Origin: Platerodrilus igneus
Lineage: Eukaryota; Arthropoda; Insecta; Coleoptera; Lycidae
NCBI GenBank assembly: GCA_036346225.1
Contig: JARFIW010001366.1
Coordinates: 372,001 to 436,000 of the forward strand
Direction: 5' to 3'
DNA: 64,000 bases
Within the stretch, counting starts at the first letter, position 1; each line of letters opens with the position of its first letter. A program made the translations under genes and the position numbers. Below are positions 52,430 to 63,712 of this stretch, piece after piece. The notes beneath the pieces were generated by a model that saw only the letters and a list, made by a program, of their open reading frames with translations, did no database searches and was not told where the DNA came from.

Positions 52430-53612
52430 CCATGTACGTAGCACCAGCCATTGGAAAATGGTAAAAATGTTAATAAACCTATAAAAGTGGTTGTTACTTG
52501 TTGTTTAAAAAAATAGTAGTTTTCTTGGACTAAATAAAATAGGTTAAACTGATTAGTGTATATGGTTACATATTCCCGTACACATCCACAAACATCTGCT
52601 TACGTTCACATACGGACATGGCGATGTCGGTAACTTTTGTTTAACAAATAGTAGGAAAGATACGTTACGTGTTAGTGTGTGGTAGCCAATCGGATCGTTG
52701 GATTAAAAAAGAACAGTGCGACGAAATGTGTGGCGGTTTCCTTTAGAATAATCGAAAGCGGTTAATCGATCGATCGACCATTGTCGTTTGAAAAATGTTT
52801 GAAAATTACCAGGATGGGAGCGGTCCGAAGTATAAGTTAGAGTGGTGATTGACCGAGTTTTTTCTACCTTTTACGTGGGAAGCAGTCGTTAATAGTCACC
52901 AACTATCTAGTTTTTATATGGGTGGTATCGAGTTCTTGCCGGTGTATGTATCCGGAGTAAAAAAACACAATTAGTACACGCTGCTTATTAATAAACATAG
53001 TTTATCGAGCGAAGATGACAAGCGTTACGTCATCCTGGCGACATATCAACCTACGCATGGGGACATAAAGATACAGGTCTAAGATAGTTGTTTATATTTG
53101 TATAGATTTTGTAAATCTATTATATATATTAGTTTTAAGATTCTATAGTTTTCAGTTCTTCTCCCACTTTTCCTTCTTCCAAATCCCTCCTGCTTTTATA
53201 CTGGTGGACAAGTGTACATGATACCTCCACGTAGTGTTCGTTAGACAACCAATATCTTGTTGTCTTTGTAATCTGCATAATGTTGACTGACTAACAACGC
53301 GTACCAGTTGTAAATATTACACATCAGCTTTATACACAGTTAATCAATAAAATTAGCTTCTCAGGCGAAGATGACAAGCGTTACGTCATCCCCGGAAGCA
53401 TATCAACCTACGCATGGGGGCATAAAGATATAGGATAGTTACTTATATATGTATATATTTTATTGTGTATGTGTATAATAGCATGTAAGTTAGTTATAAG
53501 ACATACTCGTCATCCATATCCTTAATAACCCATTCGCTCCCGGCGACATGTGTTTACCTCCAACCGGTGTCGCTGGACGGCAAAACATATTGTTAGATTA
53601 ACGACAATGTCT
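52430..53612 (-). repeat. Right arm of element 2, inner part
   Basis: Inverse of 50394-51563 followed by the inner end of 39846-41243. At 53283-53290 it reads AACGCGTACC without interruption, which gives the empty-site sequence for the errantivirus insertion in the other arm. Ends at the GTCT duplication where the LTR cluster begins. Confidence 0.88.
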
Positions 53613-54990
53613 TGTAACGTGCATTCTTGTAATTGAACATTTTACGCTTTTCCCAATTAGTAAATACATTTCGGTAACTACTATTTCTATATTTTATATT
53701 TATTAACTCCTTAGGCAAATGCGTCGTATTATAATGAGTGGATTGCATCGTTCTTGTCTTGCCGTTCGTATAGATTTTGTTCCTTATGTGGATATACAAG
53801 TCTAGATAATAGACGATAAGAGGTTTTAATAGCAACGAGTTGAATAAACAGATGAGTAGTTGTAGTTTGTTCTTGGTTCCTATATATTAATTACGTTGAA
53901 AATACTGTTTCTTCTTTGCTTTGACAATAGTGAGAATTAAGCGGTATCAATTTTTCGAATTGTTCATGAACAAGCACGGCACGATTTTAGTTGTTTTTCT
54001 TGTGAAATAAAAGTTGTATATTAACTGTAGTAAGTGTAGTGCTAATTCCGATTGAAGTAGTATGCTTGATAGGCGAACGTGTTTGGTCGACGCACGTGTT
54101 TTACGGAACATTTGACGGACTTACTTTAGTGATACACGTGCTTTACTCATTGTGGTTTTTTTTTGGTGCTTTGTCTTTTGATATTTAAACTGTGTGTGCG
54201 ATCTAGTTTCGCGGTCTTTTTTTTTATCAGAGTATTGCATACTTTGGATTATCCAAATACAGCTGATACTGTAGTTTCTGAATTTCTAACGCCAAAGAAT
54301 CTAAAACAGATCATTGCTTGCTCAAATTTCGTTATTTTCGAAAAATAACAGATTATCGGTTTACAAAGGTATTGGTTGAAGTTTCTCACTGCTTTTAGGA
54401 TGTTTATGAAAATAATATACATTTGGTCCCAGTTGAAATTAAACTAGTGCTACAGAATATTTCGAAATTATTGTCTCAGGAAATAGAATGAACAAGAAAT
54501 TTATCAATGCTACATAGTTCCGTCGCGTGATAATGTCTGCTGCTAACACCAGTGAAATACGTAGGTGTGATTAGGGTAACGTGTGATAAGTTCCATCAAC
54601 ACCCTCCCAGTCAAGGGTGAAGTGCTGCGTTAGTGCCGGACATCGTGAATCCCACACTTCAATTGCAAGGAAGCGTTACTGAAAGACCTTTTGTAAGTTG
54701 AACTATTTCCTACTTGTTCTTACTGTAAATATCTATCCGTTGTTTTGCCATATCTTTGTCGTTCGGATACCTTTTACAATAAAATTGCATGCTATTAAGA
54801 AACAAAAAAAAAAGAGAAACAAAACAAATTAGTTTGAGTAATTTGAATATTTGGACAGGAAAGAAAAAAAAATCAATGCTACTGGATTGCTCATATCAAT
54901 TGTGTCTTATCTATTTATCTTTTGATAACATTTTGTCTGATTTATGTTTAATTGGTGTGTGAGGAAACGTTTCCGCTATTCCCCAAAATT
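53613..54990 (+). repeat. LTR copy B (3' end missing)
   Basis: Runs to ACCTCACTTTGTACTA, where it joins copy C at a CTAG(T) microhomology. Aligns with copies C and D and the solo LTR over its whole length. Confidence 0.8.
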
Positions 54991-54994
54991 ACCT

Positions 54995-56678
54995 CACTTT
55001 GTACTAGTAAATACCTTTCTGCAATTACTATTTCTATATTTTATTTATAATGAATGGATCGCTGTTTGTATAAAGTAAATTACTGTCCAACTTATCGGAA
55101 ATGATAAACCGCTGTAATTAATTATTTAGATATGATTGCGGCATTCACGTTTTGGTTGTTCCTTATGTTATTAGCGAAGGAGATAATAGTCGACAAGAGT
55201 TTATGGTAACAACGAGTTTATATAAACAGTTTGAGTTTGCTCTTCGATCCTACAGATTAATTACATTAAAAATAGTGTGTGCTGTTTGCTTTGAAAAGGG
55301 TCGGATTGTTTTAGTGATACGCGTAGCTTTACTAATTGTTCTTTTTGTTGCTTTTCTGTTGGAAAAAAAGTGATAGCACTTGTTGACTCGACCGCACGTG
55401 CTTGTTTTACGGAACATTATTTTAGTGATACGCGTTGCCTTACTAATTGTTTTTAGTTGTTTTTCTTGTGAGATAAATGTTTTAAGGAACATTTGACGGA
55501 CTTGCTTTAGTAATACACGTGCTTTACCCGTTATGGTTCTTTTTAGTTGTTTTATCTTTTGATATTTAAAAACTGTGTGTGCGATCTAGTTTCGCGGTCC
55601 TTTTTCTTCTTAGAGTAGCGCTTACTTTGGATTATTTAAATACAGTAATACTGTAGTTTCTGAATTTTCTAACAACAAAGAATCTAAAATAGATCATTAC
55701 CTGTGCAAATTTCGTTATTTGCGAAATATAACAGATTATCGGTTTACAAAGGTATTGATTAAAGTTTCTCACTGCTTTTTGGGATGTTTATAAAAATAAT
55801 TGACATTTGGTCCTAGTTGAAATTAAACTAGTGCTACAGAATATTTCGAAATTATTGTCTTAGGAAATAGAATTACCAAGAAATTTATCAAGGCTACATA
55901 GTTCCGACGCGTGATATTGTCTGCTGCTAACCCCAGTGAAATACGTAGGTGTGATTAGTGTAACGTGTGATAAGTTCCATCAACACCCTCACAGTCAAGG
56001 GTGAAGTGCTTCGTTAGTGCAGGACATCGTTAAATTCCACACTTCAGTTGCAAGAAAGCGTTGCTGAAGGACTTTTGTAAGTTGAACTATTTCCTACTGG
56101 TTATTAGTTTAAATATCTATCCGTTGCTTTACCATATCTTTGTGGTTCTGATACCTTTTACAATAGACTTGCATGCTATTTTAAAACATAGAAAAAGAAA
56201 GAAAGAAAGAAAAATCAATACTACTGACTTACTCATACCAATTGTGTCTTATCTATTTATCTTTTGTCAACATTTTATCTGATTTATGTTTAATTGGTGT
56301 GTGAGGAAACGTTTCTGCTACTCCCCATTATTACCTCACTTTGTGATAAAAAATTTTGTAATGCTTTTATCGTGATTATATTATATAGTTTATCTAAACA
56401 GTTTTATTTACATTCTACAAAGTACTGAATAACTTAGACGTTTCATTGCTGCTACGCTTATTCTTTTTTTTCAAGTTTGCTTAACTAATTTTCTTGCAGG
56501 TATTGTCACTAACTCCTTACCGCCGCATACATTATATGTCAGTCTGCTTTCTATAACCCCCCCTAATCTCCGATTGAGCCCGGTCATTCCTTGATTTTTT
56601 TGGTGTTACGTACGGCTACGAGCCAACGTAGCATAAATTTGGCGCCCAACCTGGCTGCCACGAAAAAAAAACGCAACA
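54995..56678 (+). repeat. LTR copy C (5' LTR of the internal unit, first ~45 bp missing)
   Basis: Near-identical to 57590-59279. Ends CGCAACA at 56678 and, like D, contains TGGCGCCCAAC.TGGCTGCC shortly before its end (56640-56660). Confidence 0.82.
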
Positions 56679-56684
56679 TAAATT

Positions 56685-56702
56685 TGGCGCCCAACGTGAG
56701 GC
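56685..56702 (+). promoter_or_regulatory. Primer-binding site (tRNA-Lys type)
   Basis: TGGCGCCCAACGTGAGGC starts six bases after the end of LTR C. It is one base from the common retroelement site for tRNA-Lys. A second, near-identical copy lies inside the LTR 45 bp upstream. Confidence 0.8.
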
Positions 56703-57549
56703 TCGATTTTTTTGGTTTGCTCTTGATTTTTTGTTTTTTTATTTAAATTTTTTTTTGTTATGACTTGTAATTTTCTTGGCTTATTGGTCTTGTGTTTTCT
56801 CTGATAAGCTTGTGTCCGAAAACACTGGCGCCCATTTCGTATTCCTATTTATATTTTGTAGCTAGCCCATCCCGTGACTTTTTCTTTTGGCTAGTTCTAC
56901 CATTTGTTCACTATTTGACTATTATAGTCGCTTGTTACATCCATTCCGTGAGGTAGGCTTCAGATCTATTTTCTTTTCCTTTAGGGATTTCGACTTGGTC
57001 GCTTCTGTAGGTCTGTTAGCCATACTCTGCTTGAGTAATCGTTTCATACGAATCTGTGTTACCTCAGTTAGAAGTATTCTAGATGGTGTACTAGCTTGCC
57101 TTTGCTCTTTACTTTGTCTTGGTTCTTTCTTTACTGCACACTTGAGGTTGACAGTTTTGTCGTCTAGTTGGTTTGCTACGAGTTTTCTTTCTCGTTTTTT
57201 TCTTTCCTCTTGGTTTCTCCGCGGGAAGCCAAAACTTTTCTTTGAGGTGGAGAACAGAAATGTCCCTTTTGGAGACATCCGTCTTTTGACGATTTTGAAA
57301 GTAGCTAAGACCTTTAATCCTCATTGGGTGTTTACTTGATGCCTTTTTTACCTGTTCTGTCGTTGTTGGTTATGATAAATGACTTTCTCTTCTTTTAGAA
57401 AATGTTCCTTTTCTTATACTGTTATTGGTCCTAGGCACCGGATAAAAAAAAATTTTTTTTGTTTGGTTCTTTGTCTGTCGTTTTTTTTCTTTTTTCTTTT
57501 TTTTTCTTTTTACTTTCACCCCGACGTCTTTATTTTGCTAGGGGGAATT
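56703..57549 (+). other. Non-coding interior of the LTR element, with polypurine tract
   Basis: T-rich. Open stretches at 56887-57339 (+) and 56922-57278 (-) show no recognisable domain. GGGGGAATT at 57541-57549 directly precedes LTR D and fits a polypurine tract. The element therefore relies on proteins made elsewhere. Confidence 0.6.
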
Positions 57550-59279
57550 TGTAACGGGCATTTTTAATAGTTTAACATTTTACGCTTTTTCTCAACTAGT
57601 AAATACCTTTCTGCAATTACTATTTCTATATTTTATTTATAATGAGTGGATCGCTGTTTGTATAAAGTAAATTACTGTCCAACTTATCGGAAATGATAAA
57701 CCGCTGTAATTAATTATTTACATATGATTGCGGCATTCACGTTTTGGTTGTTCCTTATGTTATTAGCGAAGGAGATAATAGTCAACAAGAGTTTATGGTA
57801 ACAACGAGTTTATATAAACAGTTTGAGTTTGCTCTTCGATCCTACAGATTAATTACATTAAAAATAGTGTGTGCTGTTTGCTTTGAAAAGGGTTGGATTG
57901 TTTTAGTGATACGCGTAGCTTTACTAATTGTTCTTTTGTTGCTTTTCTGTTGGATAAAAAGTGATAGCACTTGTTGACTCGACCGCACGTGCTTGTTTTA
58001 CGGAACATTATTTTAGTGATACGCGTTGCCTTACTAATTGTTTTTAGTTGTTTTTCTTGTGAGATAAATGTTTTACGGAACATTTGACGGACTTGCTTTA
58101 GTGATACACGTGCTTTACCCGTTATGGTTCTTTTTAGTTGTTTTGTCTTTTGATATTTAAAAACTGTGTGTGCGATCTAGTTTCGCGGTCCTTTTTCTTC
58201 TTAGAGTAGCGCTTACTTTGGATTATTTAAATACAGTGATACTGTAGTTTCTGAATTTTCTAACAACAAAGAATCTAAAATAGATCATTACCTGTGCAAA
58301 TTTCGTTATTTGCGAAATATAACAGATTGCCAGTTTACAAAGGTATTGGTTGAAGTTTCTCACTGCTTTTTGGGATGTTTATGAAAATAATTGACATTTG
58401 GTCCCAGTTGAAATTAAACTAGTGCTACAGAATATTTCGAAATTATTGTCTTAGGAAATAGAATTACCAAGAAATTTATCAAGGCTACATAGTTTCGACG
58501 CGTGATATTGTCTGCTGCTAACCCCAGTGAAATACGTAGGTGTGATTAGTGTAACGTGTGATAAGTTCCATCAACACCCTCACAGTCAAGGGTGAAGTGC
58601 TTCGTTAGTGCAGGACATCGTTGAATCCCACACTTCAGTTGCAAGGAAGCGTTGCTGAAGGACTTTTGTAAGTTGAACTATTTCCTACTGGTTATTACTT
58701 TAAATATCTATCTAAACCATATCTTTGTGGTTCTGATACCTTTTACAATGGATTTGCATGCTATTTTAAAACATAGAAAAAAAAAGAAAGAAAGAAAAAT
58801 CAATACTACTGAATTACTCATACCAATTGTGTCTTATCTATTTATCTTTTGTCAACATTTTATCTGATTTATGTTCAATTGGTGTGTGAGAAAACGTTTC
58901 TGCTACTCCTCAATATTACCTCACTTTGTACTAAACATTTTTCTGTATTGCTTTTACCGTTGTTATATTATATAGATTATCTAAACAGTTTTTTTTACAT
59001 TCTACCAAGTACTGAATAACTTAGACTATGCATTGCTGCTATGCTTTTTCTTTATTTCAGGTTCGCAGGTCTAATCTTTTTTATTGCAGGTTTACTATTC
59101 TAATTTCTTTTATTGCAGGTACTGTCACTAACTCCTTATCTCCGCATACATCATAGGTCAGTCTGCTTTCTACAACCCCCCCTACTTTTCGATTGAGCCC
59201 GGGCATTTCTTTGACTTTCTTTGTGTTACGTAGCATAAATTTGGCGCCCAACGTGGCTGCCACGAAAAAAAACGTAACA
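57550..59279 (+). repeat. LTR copy D (3' LTR, full length, 1.73 kb)
   Basis: TGTAACGGG...CGTAACA. Contains the TGGCGCCCAACGTGGCTGCC block at 59242-59261, 18 bp before its end. It is the best full-length reference for the family. Confidence 0.85.
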
Positions 59280-59702
59280 ACTTACTACAGTTAATATACA
59301 ACTTTTATTTTACAAGAAAAACAACTAAAATCGTGCTGTGCTTGTTCATGAACAATTCGAAAATTGATACCGCTTAATTCTCACTATAGTCAAAGCAAAG
59401 AAGAAACAGTATTTTTAACGTAATTAATACATAGGAACCAAGAACAAACTACAACTACTCATCTGTTTATTCAACTCGTTGCTATTACAACCTCTTATCG
59501 TCTATTATCTAGACTTGTATATCCACATAAGGAACAAAATCTATACGAACGGCAAGACAAGAACGATGCAATCCACTCATTATAATACGACGCATTCGCC
59601 TAAGGAGTTAATAAATACAAAATATAGAAATAGTAGTTACCGAAATGTATTTACTAATTGGGAAAAAGCGTAAAATGTTCAACTACAAAAATGCACGTTA
59701 CA
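59280..59702 (-). repeat. Inverted LTR fragment E
   Basis: Reverse complement of 53613-54035 with few differences (ACTTACTACAGTTAATATAC at its start mirrors the end of that segment). Gives the cluster 423-bp inverted ends. Confidence 0.88.
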
Positions 59703-60790
59703 GTCTTATTGACCGAAAACACGTTTCCTCTCTTTTGAAACAACACATTAATCTCGTTCTTAACACATGTTATTTTTAACTGCTTGGATTAGGCAACACG
59801 AAGAGAATAAAGTAATGTTATACTTTGCAATGTAAAAATTGTATTCTATTAGTTTATTAAACTGTAAATTGGATAAAATAAATTATTAAACTTTTGGGTG
59901 CCTAATTTCTTTGTGTGAATACCATTAAGTGTTTGGTTAAAGAATTCTAGATGTTATAAAGGAGAGGTGTTTAGAAATCGCTGCTGGCAAAAAAAATCTT
60001 GAAATTGAGGTAGCACCTTAAGGGATGATACAATCTGAAAAATTCCTAGAAATTCGGATAGCTGAGAAAAATCTAATATTAATTAATACCAAACAATATA
60101 ATTTATCTCGAAAGAAACAAGAAATAATCTTTTATATGCTCGCTGGAGGGTATGTCTGTAAAACGATAGGGGGTTGCCCCAATTTTAAATCTGTTTGCAG
60201 ATTCGAATTTTGCGTAAAACAGCAAGATGAGTCCGTATCTCCAACCCCCTAAAAAGTATATAGGGGGCGTTTAAAAAACCACTTGGTAAAAATTTTTTAA
60301 AAGGAGGGTTGCTTCCTGGGGGATATGCCATCTAAAAAATTCCTAGAAATTCAGGTAGCTGAGAAAAATCTAATATTAATTGACACCAAACAAGAAAGAT
60401 TTATCTTAAAAGAAATAATCTTTAATATGTCTGTTACAGGGTATGTGACTAAAATGGTTAGGGGTAGTCGGATTTTAAATCTGTCTGCAGATTCGGATTC
60501 TGCGTAAAATTCTAGACACATTTGATGTGTCGTATGGCTAAAAAATGTATAAAGACGGCCAGAAATCGCTGGCGGTAAAAGATCTTAAAATTGGGGTAGC
60601 TCCCTGGGGGATGATGCTATCTAAAAAAACTTCTAGAAATTCAGGTAGCTGAGAAAAATCTAATATTAATTGACACCAAACAGAATAAATTTATCTCGAA
60701 AGATGAGCTAGGGAGGCAGGAGGAAATGAATGAGGAAATGAGGGATTTTGAACGAAATGAAGCGCCAGAACCGGCACAAATACTCTACGG
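59703..60790 (-). repeat. Right arm of element 2, outer part
   Basis: Continues the palindrome after the LTR cluster. Three tandem subterminal units (about 59990, 60290, 60590) with GAAATTCGGATAGCTGAGAA-type cores keep an open frame (KFLEI.VAEKNLILI). Ends CAAATACTCTA at ~60790. Confidence 0.85.
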
Positions 60791-60794
60791 TTGG

Positions 60795-62090
60795 TTTATT
60801 AAATCTGTTCATATTTAAATTCCCACAAGCCTCAGTGGAAATTTCATTTGCCCATTCTCCATCAATTAACTTTTTTATAGAATTTGGAATGCTTAGATTT
60901 GGAGACTCCACATCTTTTTGAACTTCTAGAGAATAGAAGCTGCGCTAACTTTTTAGTATTGTTCACATCTGTAAAGCAAGTGATGGAGAATTAAATTTTT
61001 TTTTGCATAAACATGATCTGGTATTGTTTGCGCTGCTTGAACAATTGTCTTAAATTTGGGTGGATGTAATGCAGACAATAGTGTAAGAAAAAGATTGTTT
61101 TCTATTTTTCGAACTTCAATTAATATGCAAGCCAGTCGGGCTACTAAAGCTAAATGTTATTCCTTATTGGACTTAATTTATTTCCGTGCCACCTCACATA
61201 TGAGCTTGTGTAGTTTGGCTACTAGTGACACGTAATCTGTTTTTAAACTCTGCAGCGCTTCTTACGTGCCAAACGTATTCTACGCATTGCGGTCGTCCTC
61301 GCTTGTCGGTATTGTTTTTAGCACGAAAATGACAACATTTTACGTGTTTACGAAGAGAATGCTTGACATAATAACCTCGACAATGAATGCAAGATAAATA
61401 TTTCTTCTCATTTTCAGTGTAACTTCACATATTTGCTTTTCTTCTCTATTGAAAAGGAATTTTTTAGCCATACAAAAATCTCCTTCTTTTCCAATTTTAT
61501 CTATTAATCTTTTAGGCAATGGATCATGCTTGGAGATATTGGAGAATTCTTGCACTGCATTTTCGTCACTATGTTGCCTTTGCAAGTGTCTTGCATAATT
61601 CAGAACAAAAACATCACAAAATATTTGCAATTGTGTTTTTCTTTTCTTACTAAACTTTTGGCACAAATTTCAACTTTTTTGCTGAAGAATGCTGGGTTAA
61701 CCTGAATACTGGATTTATCACAATTAATTTCATTGTGGTTTAAAAATGTAACCGATTACAGCTCTGTAGGAATCGACATACTGACATCAGTATGGTCTGT
61801 TAAATAACTAGCAAGAGTATCAAGCCTAGCTGATGCATTAGCAACCAATAGGTTTGCAATAAGTTGAGGTTCGACTAAAGATTGAGTTACAGTTTGGTTT
61901 TCTATGCAAACTGAATTTTTTGAATAGAATTCGAAACCTTTTCAATTGCAGTATTCGGAAAGTCTAGCATACAATGTTTTGCATCAGTATCTGTATCGCT
62001 TTCACTTGATCCAACTATATAATCAGAATCACTGTTGACTAGCAAATCCGAATGACAGGTGTCCGATACGTTTTTCGAGAAAATATTATA
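60795..62090 (-). pseudogene. Tyrosine-recombinase-like (Crypton-like) gene, N-terminal half
   Basis: From 62090 down: acidic start (SDSDYIVGSSESDTDTD); a Cys/His finger region with FVLNYARHLQRQHSDENAVQ (61600-61545) and LIDKIGKEGDFCMAKKF; then RQVARLMIEVRK, HPPKFKTIVQAA, SPSLALQM, and IDGEWANEISTEA...NRFNKPT at about 60800. The order matches the N-terminal and core-binding regions of the family whose catalytic half is at 38780-39845. It breaks exactly at the end of palindromic element 2. Several stops and shifts. Confidence 0.62.
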
Positions 62091-62119
62091 CTTTCAGTTA
62101 CATATTATGTAAATTAATG

Positions 62120-62650
62120 TAACATGAGTTTGCTCTGTGAGTGTGTGTGTGTGTATGTGTGTGAGTGTGTGGGTGTGTGTGTGATTGTGCATGTGTGTGT
62201 GTATGTGAGGTGTGTGTGAGTGTGTGGGTGTGAGTGTGTGATTGTGTATAGTGTATGTATGTGAGGTGTGTGTGTTGTGTGTGTGCGTGTTGTGTGTGTA
62301 TATGTGTGTTGTGTGTGTGTGTGTGTATGTGTGTGCTGTGTTGTGTTGTGTGTGTGTTTTGTGTATGTGTGTGTGTTTTGTGTTTGTATGTGCGTGTGTG
62401 TGCGTGTGCAAATGCGCTCGCGAGTGCGCAGTTACGTGCGTGCGCGCTTGCGCGAGTGCGTACGCGCGCGCGTGCGTGTGAGTGAGTATGTGTTTGTTTG
62501 AATGTGCGTACGTGCGTTCGTGCGTGCGTGCGGCGTGCGTGCGTACGTTCGTGCATGCGTGCATACGTGTGTGCGTGTGTAGCAATTGCGTGCGTGCGTG
62601 CCTGCAGGCGTGTGTGTTTTTACATATGCGTGCGATCATATATGCATCAA
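62120..62650. repeat. GT-rich microsatellite grading into (GTGC)n
   Basis: (TG)n with TA/TG variants from 62137 to ~62400, then GTGCGTGCG-rich, CpG-dense sequence to ~62640. All long frames here are artefacts of the repeat (for example His/Thr or Val/Cys strings). Confidence 0.95.
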
Positions 62651-62935
62651 TGTGTGTGTATGTGTGCATTCCTGCGTGTTTTGTGAAGAGAGATGTACTA
62701 TTCCATACAAAAGTAGTAAAGATAGCGACATGCATTTAATAATGTTCAGTTTAGCAAATTTTGTATACATAAAATAATTACACAACTTAAATGCCGGAGC
62801 CTTTAAACAAAGAAGATAAATACCATTTGCTATCAAAATGTAAAATTTTGTTCCATATTGTGAACACGCCAAGATCCGTTTTCTTATAGCTTGTTTTTGC
62901 CTTGTAGCCAAGTACGACCGTATATTGTGTCAAAA
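62651..62935. other. No recognisable gene
   Basis: Unique AT-rich sequence. Nothing identified. Confidence 0.5.
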
Positions 62936-62940
62936 TAATA

Positions 62941-62982
<42 letters not shown>
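62936..62982. repeat. (AT)n tract
   Basis: Simple repeat at the outer edge of the tRNA-like inverted repeat. A longer one lies at the other edge (63713-63779). Confidence 0.95.
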
Positions 62983-62984
<2 letters not shown>

Positions 62985-63126
62985 GAGAAGAATAATCCAC
63001 ATTTGGAATGCAAATGAATGCTTAATATATATTAATAGTTATTAAGATGAAATGAAAACCCAACTTTGTATTTAAAGTTGAATTACCATTTCAAATCGAA
63101 CTAGTAATTGAAAACCACTAAAAGAA

Positions 63127-63200
63127 CGGCTACAGCAGGACTTGAACCTGCAACCTCTGATTTTCCGGATCAGTGCTCTAACCAATTGAGCTATCTAGCC
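63127..63200 (-). tRNA. tRNA-like sequence (SINE head or pseudogene), - copy
   Basis: 74-nt cloverleaf: acceptor GGCTAGA/TGTAGCC with one mismatch, D arm GCTC/GAGC, anticodon stem CTGAT/ATCAG, T arm GCAGG/CCTGC around TTCAAGT. The loop CCGGAAA would give anticodon GGA (Ser), but position 33 is C instead of T and the long variable arm of tRNA-Ser is absent. A real decoding tRNA is therefore unlikely. A/B box promoter sequences (TAGCTCAATTGG, GGTTCAAGTCC) are intact, so pol III transcription is possible. Confidence 0.65.
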
Positions 63201-63549
63201 TAATTGTTTAGATGATGTTATACTTAATACTACTGAAGCTTGGCTCTTGTTAAGGATTTTCAATTACGTCTTGCATTTAAGGGAATTGAATCTAGTTATA
63301 TACATAATTCATGTACTAATACTTGATCATCCCATTTTTGCAACGTTCGGAATAATACAACAATGTAATTATATTATTATTAATAGAGAAGAATAATCCA
63401 CAGTTGGAATGCAAATGAATGCTTAATATATATTAATAGTTATTAAGATGAAATGAAATGAAATGAAATGAAATGCAAGACGTAATTGAAAAATCGTTAA
63501 CAAGAGCCAAGCTTCAGTAGTATTAAGTATAACATCATCTAAACAATTA

Positions 63550-63623
63550 GGCTAGATAGCTCAATTGGTTAGAGCACTGATCCGGAAAATCAGAGGTTGC
63601 AGGTTCAAGTCCTGCTGTAGCCG
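63550..63623 (+). tRNA. tRNA-like sequence (SINE head or pseudogene), + copy
   Basis: Identical 74-nt tRNA-like core in the opposite direction, 5' ends facing each other 349 bp apart. Perfect identity of the two cores, despite small differences outside (for example GAAAACCAC against GTTTTTC), points to recent duplication or conversion. Confidence 0.65.
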
Positions 63624-63711
63624 TTCTTTTAGTGTTTTTCAATTACTAGTTCGATTTGAAATGGTAATTCAACTTTAAATACAAAGTTGGGTTTTCATTT
63701 CATCTTAATAA

Positions 63712-63712
<1 letters not shown>

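Larger units (their letters stand above)
53613..59702 (+). mobile_element. Composite cluster of long LTRs, bounded by GTCT duplications
   Basis: TGTAACGTGCATT begins the cluster, and its inverse AATGCACGTTACA ends it. GTCT occurs directly outside both ends (53609-53612, 59703-59706). Content: LTR B (53613-54990, 3'-truncated), LTR C (about 54995-56678, 5'-truncated), primer site, 0.85 kb non-coding interior, polypurine tract, LTR D (57550-59279), and an inverted copy E (59280-59702) of the first 423 bp of B. No gag or pol. It is a non-autonomous (LARD/TRIM-like) LTR element with tandem and inverted rearrangement. The family matches the solo LTR at 4424-6186. Confidence 0.75.
39846..60790. mobile_element. 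Palindromic Polinton-like element 2 (about 21 kb with nested insertions, ~5.7 kb without)
   Basis: The ends TAGAGTATTTG and CAAATACTCTA are inverse. The arms 39846-41243 + 50394-51563 and 52430-53612 + 59703-60790 are inverse copies with roughly 20-25% visible divergence. The subterminal repeats and the small 73-aa protein are shared with element 1. The unique centre (51564-52429) holds two small ORFs. Two retroelements landed in the arms later. No 6-bp duplication is recognisable at the ends, as expected for an old copy. It splits a recombinase-like gene. Confidence 0.72.

Noticed and set aside
56887..57339. 150-codon ORF and the opposing 118-codon ORF in the LTR element interior
   Set aside because: Low-complexity, no gag or other domain, overlapping on opposite strands; treated as chance.
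55250..58083. Short frames repeated in LTR copies (for example 55152-55373 and 57744-57977)
   Set aside because: Shared because the LTRs are duplicated. Frames differ by indels between copies, and no domain is seen.
39840..60796. 6-bp target duplication for element 2
   Set aside because: The six bases outside the inverse ends do not match in any register tried; probably lost with age.
62094..62735. His/Thr-rich 213-codon frame and Cys/Val-rich frames
   Set aside because: Produced by the GT-rich microsatellite; no non-repetitive domain.
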